The notes below the pieces were generated by a model. The model was not told the DNA's origin and ran no database searches. It saw only the letters and a list, made by a program, of their open reading frames with translations. Made by a program: the position numbers and the translations under genes. Shown here in pieces: positions 5,628 through 5,948 of a stretch of 5,948 nt of DNA. Source of the stretch: Acidobacteriota bacterium (GTDB taxonomy: Bacteria > Acidobacteriota > Vicinamibacteria > Vicinamibacterales > JAFNAJ01). Positions within the stretch are counted from its first letter, which is position 1; the number at the start of each line of letters is the position of its first letter. Location of the stretch: positions 1-5,948 of the forward strand of contig JAFNAJ010000176.1 in NCBI GenBank assembly GCA_017860085.1. Reading direction: 5' to 3'.

Positions 5628-5660
5628 GGGCGGCATGAGGCTTGCGAATCGCAACGCCTG

Positions 5661-5948
5661 ATGGGTGTCAAACGGTTCGAGGATCTCCGGGTCTGGCAGG
5701 AGGCCAAGGCGCTCTCCGACGACATCGCGCCGGTTCTGCGCCGCGCCGCGCTCGCCGACGACCCGAAACTCCGCAGTCAGCTCGGCGCGGCTGTCGCGTC
5801 CATCATGTCAAATATCGCCGAAGGCTTCATCCGTCGTCGCCGCAAAGAATTCACACAGTTCCTGAGGGTCGCAGCCGGCTCGACTGCCGAAACCCGATCG
5901 CTGCTGTACGTGCTCGAGAGCCGCGACGCCATCAGCCACCAGGAACGG
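5661..5948 (+). CDS. Four-helix-bundle protein (23S rRNA intervening-sequence protein family), 3' end cut by window edge
   Basis: The 96 visible residues from the ATG at 5661 are open to the right edge; family members are about 115-130 residues. Seen: FEDLRVWQEA (6-15) in the first helix, then the hallmark SNIAEGF (50-56), RKEFTQFL (61-68) and GSTAETRSLL (73-82), ending mid-protein near a predicted loop. The family was named for ORFs in 23S rRNA intervening sequences and includes the Avd accessory protein of diversity-generating retroelements, but most copies stand alone and have no established function. It forms small helical oligomers; basic patches such as RRRRK (58-62) suggest nucleic-acid contact (inference). 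No rRNA, reverse transcriptase or variable repeat is visible here. It is the only plus-strand gene, divergent from the dehydrogenase across a heptamer array. No strong Shine-Dalgarno precedes the ATG. Confidence 0.85.
   Translation, partial: MGVKRFEDLRVWQEAKALSDDIAPVLRRAALADDPKLRSQLGAAVASIMSNIAEGFIRRRRKEFTQFLRVAAGSTAETRSLLYVLESRDAISHQER

Noticed and set aside
5511..5654. 48-codon N-terminal extension of the dehydrogenase
   Set aside because: It is made of heptamer-encoded NQEPRTK-like residues, and the conserved family start MRIAIIPGDG lies at 5510.
5661..5948. Diversity-generating retroelement suggested by the Avd-like protein
   Set aside because: No reverse transcriptase, template repeat or variable target gene is seen. 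The visible sequence supports only the broader four-helix-bundle family.

Overview
The window is high-GC bacterial DNA with a dense block of metabolic genes on the minus strand and one partial gene on the plus strand at the right edge. A YpdA-type flavin reductase, a thiolase/3-hydroxyacyl-CoA dehydrogenase pair and intergenic heptanucleotide arrays together suggest a soil-type bacterium, possibly Acidobacteriota (Vicinamibacteria-like). That assignment rests on gene content and repeat style only and is an inference.

Layout in minus-strand transcription order (right to left): a beta-decarboxylating dehydrogenase of the isocitrate/isopropylmalate/tartrate family (5510-4455); a spacer filled by a perfect 25-bp inverted repeat (4370-4444); a thiolase (4344-3160); a 228-bp spacer filled by two inverted heptanucleotide arrays (2984-3142); 3-hydroxybutyryl-CoA dehydrogenase (2931-2083); a short heptamer tract; GTP cyclohydrolase I, folE (2034-1471), whose last codons lie in a REP-like repeat; a small secreted protein of unknown function (1385-735); and the N-terminal two thirds of a YpdA-like reductase (636 to the left edge). 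Divergently, across a 150-bp heptamer-rich spacer, a plus-strand four-helix-bundle (S23/Avd-like) protein starts at 5661 and runs off the right edge.

Thiolase and Hbd catalyse consecutive steps (two acyl-CoA to 3-ketoacyl-CoA, then to 3-hydroxyacyl-CoA, or the reverse), so they form the one clear functional pair. Dehydrogenase, FolE, secreted protein and YpdA have no obvious shared pathway with them. The genes are co-directional, but nearly every junction holds a repeat element, so one transcript is not assured.

The most unusual content is the non-coding part: three intergenic tracts built on GGTTCTT that share longer non-heptameric segments, are open in all six frames and so inflate neighbouring ORFs; two REP-like inverted elements, one supplying the folE stop codon; and a four-helix-bundle gene beside the longest single-orientation array. 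Two proteins also deviate from family expectation: the YpdA homologue has Ala where the bacillithiol-disulfide reductase cysteine is expected, and the dehydrogenase mixes NADP- and NAD-type cofactor residues.
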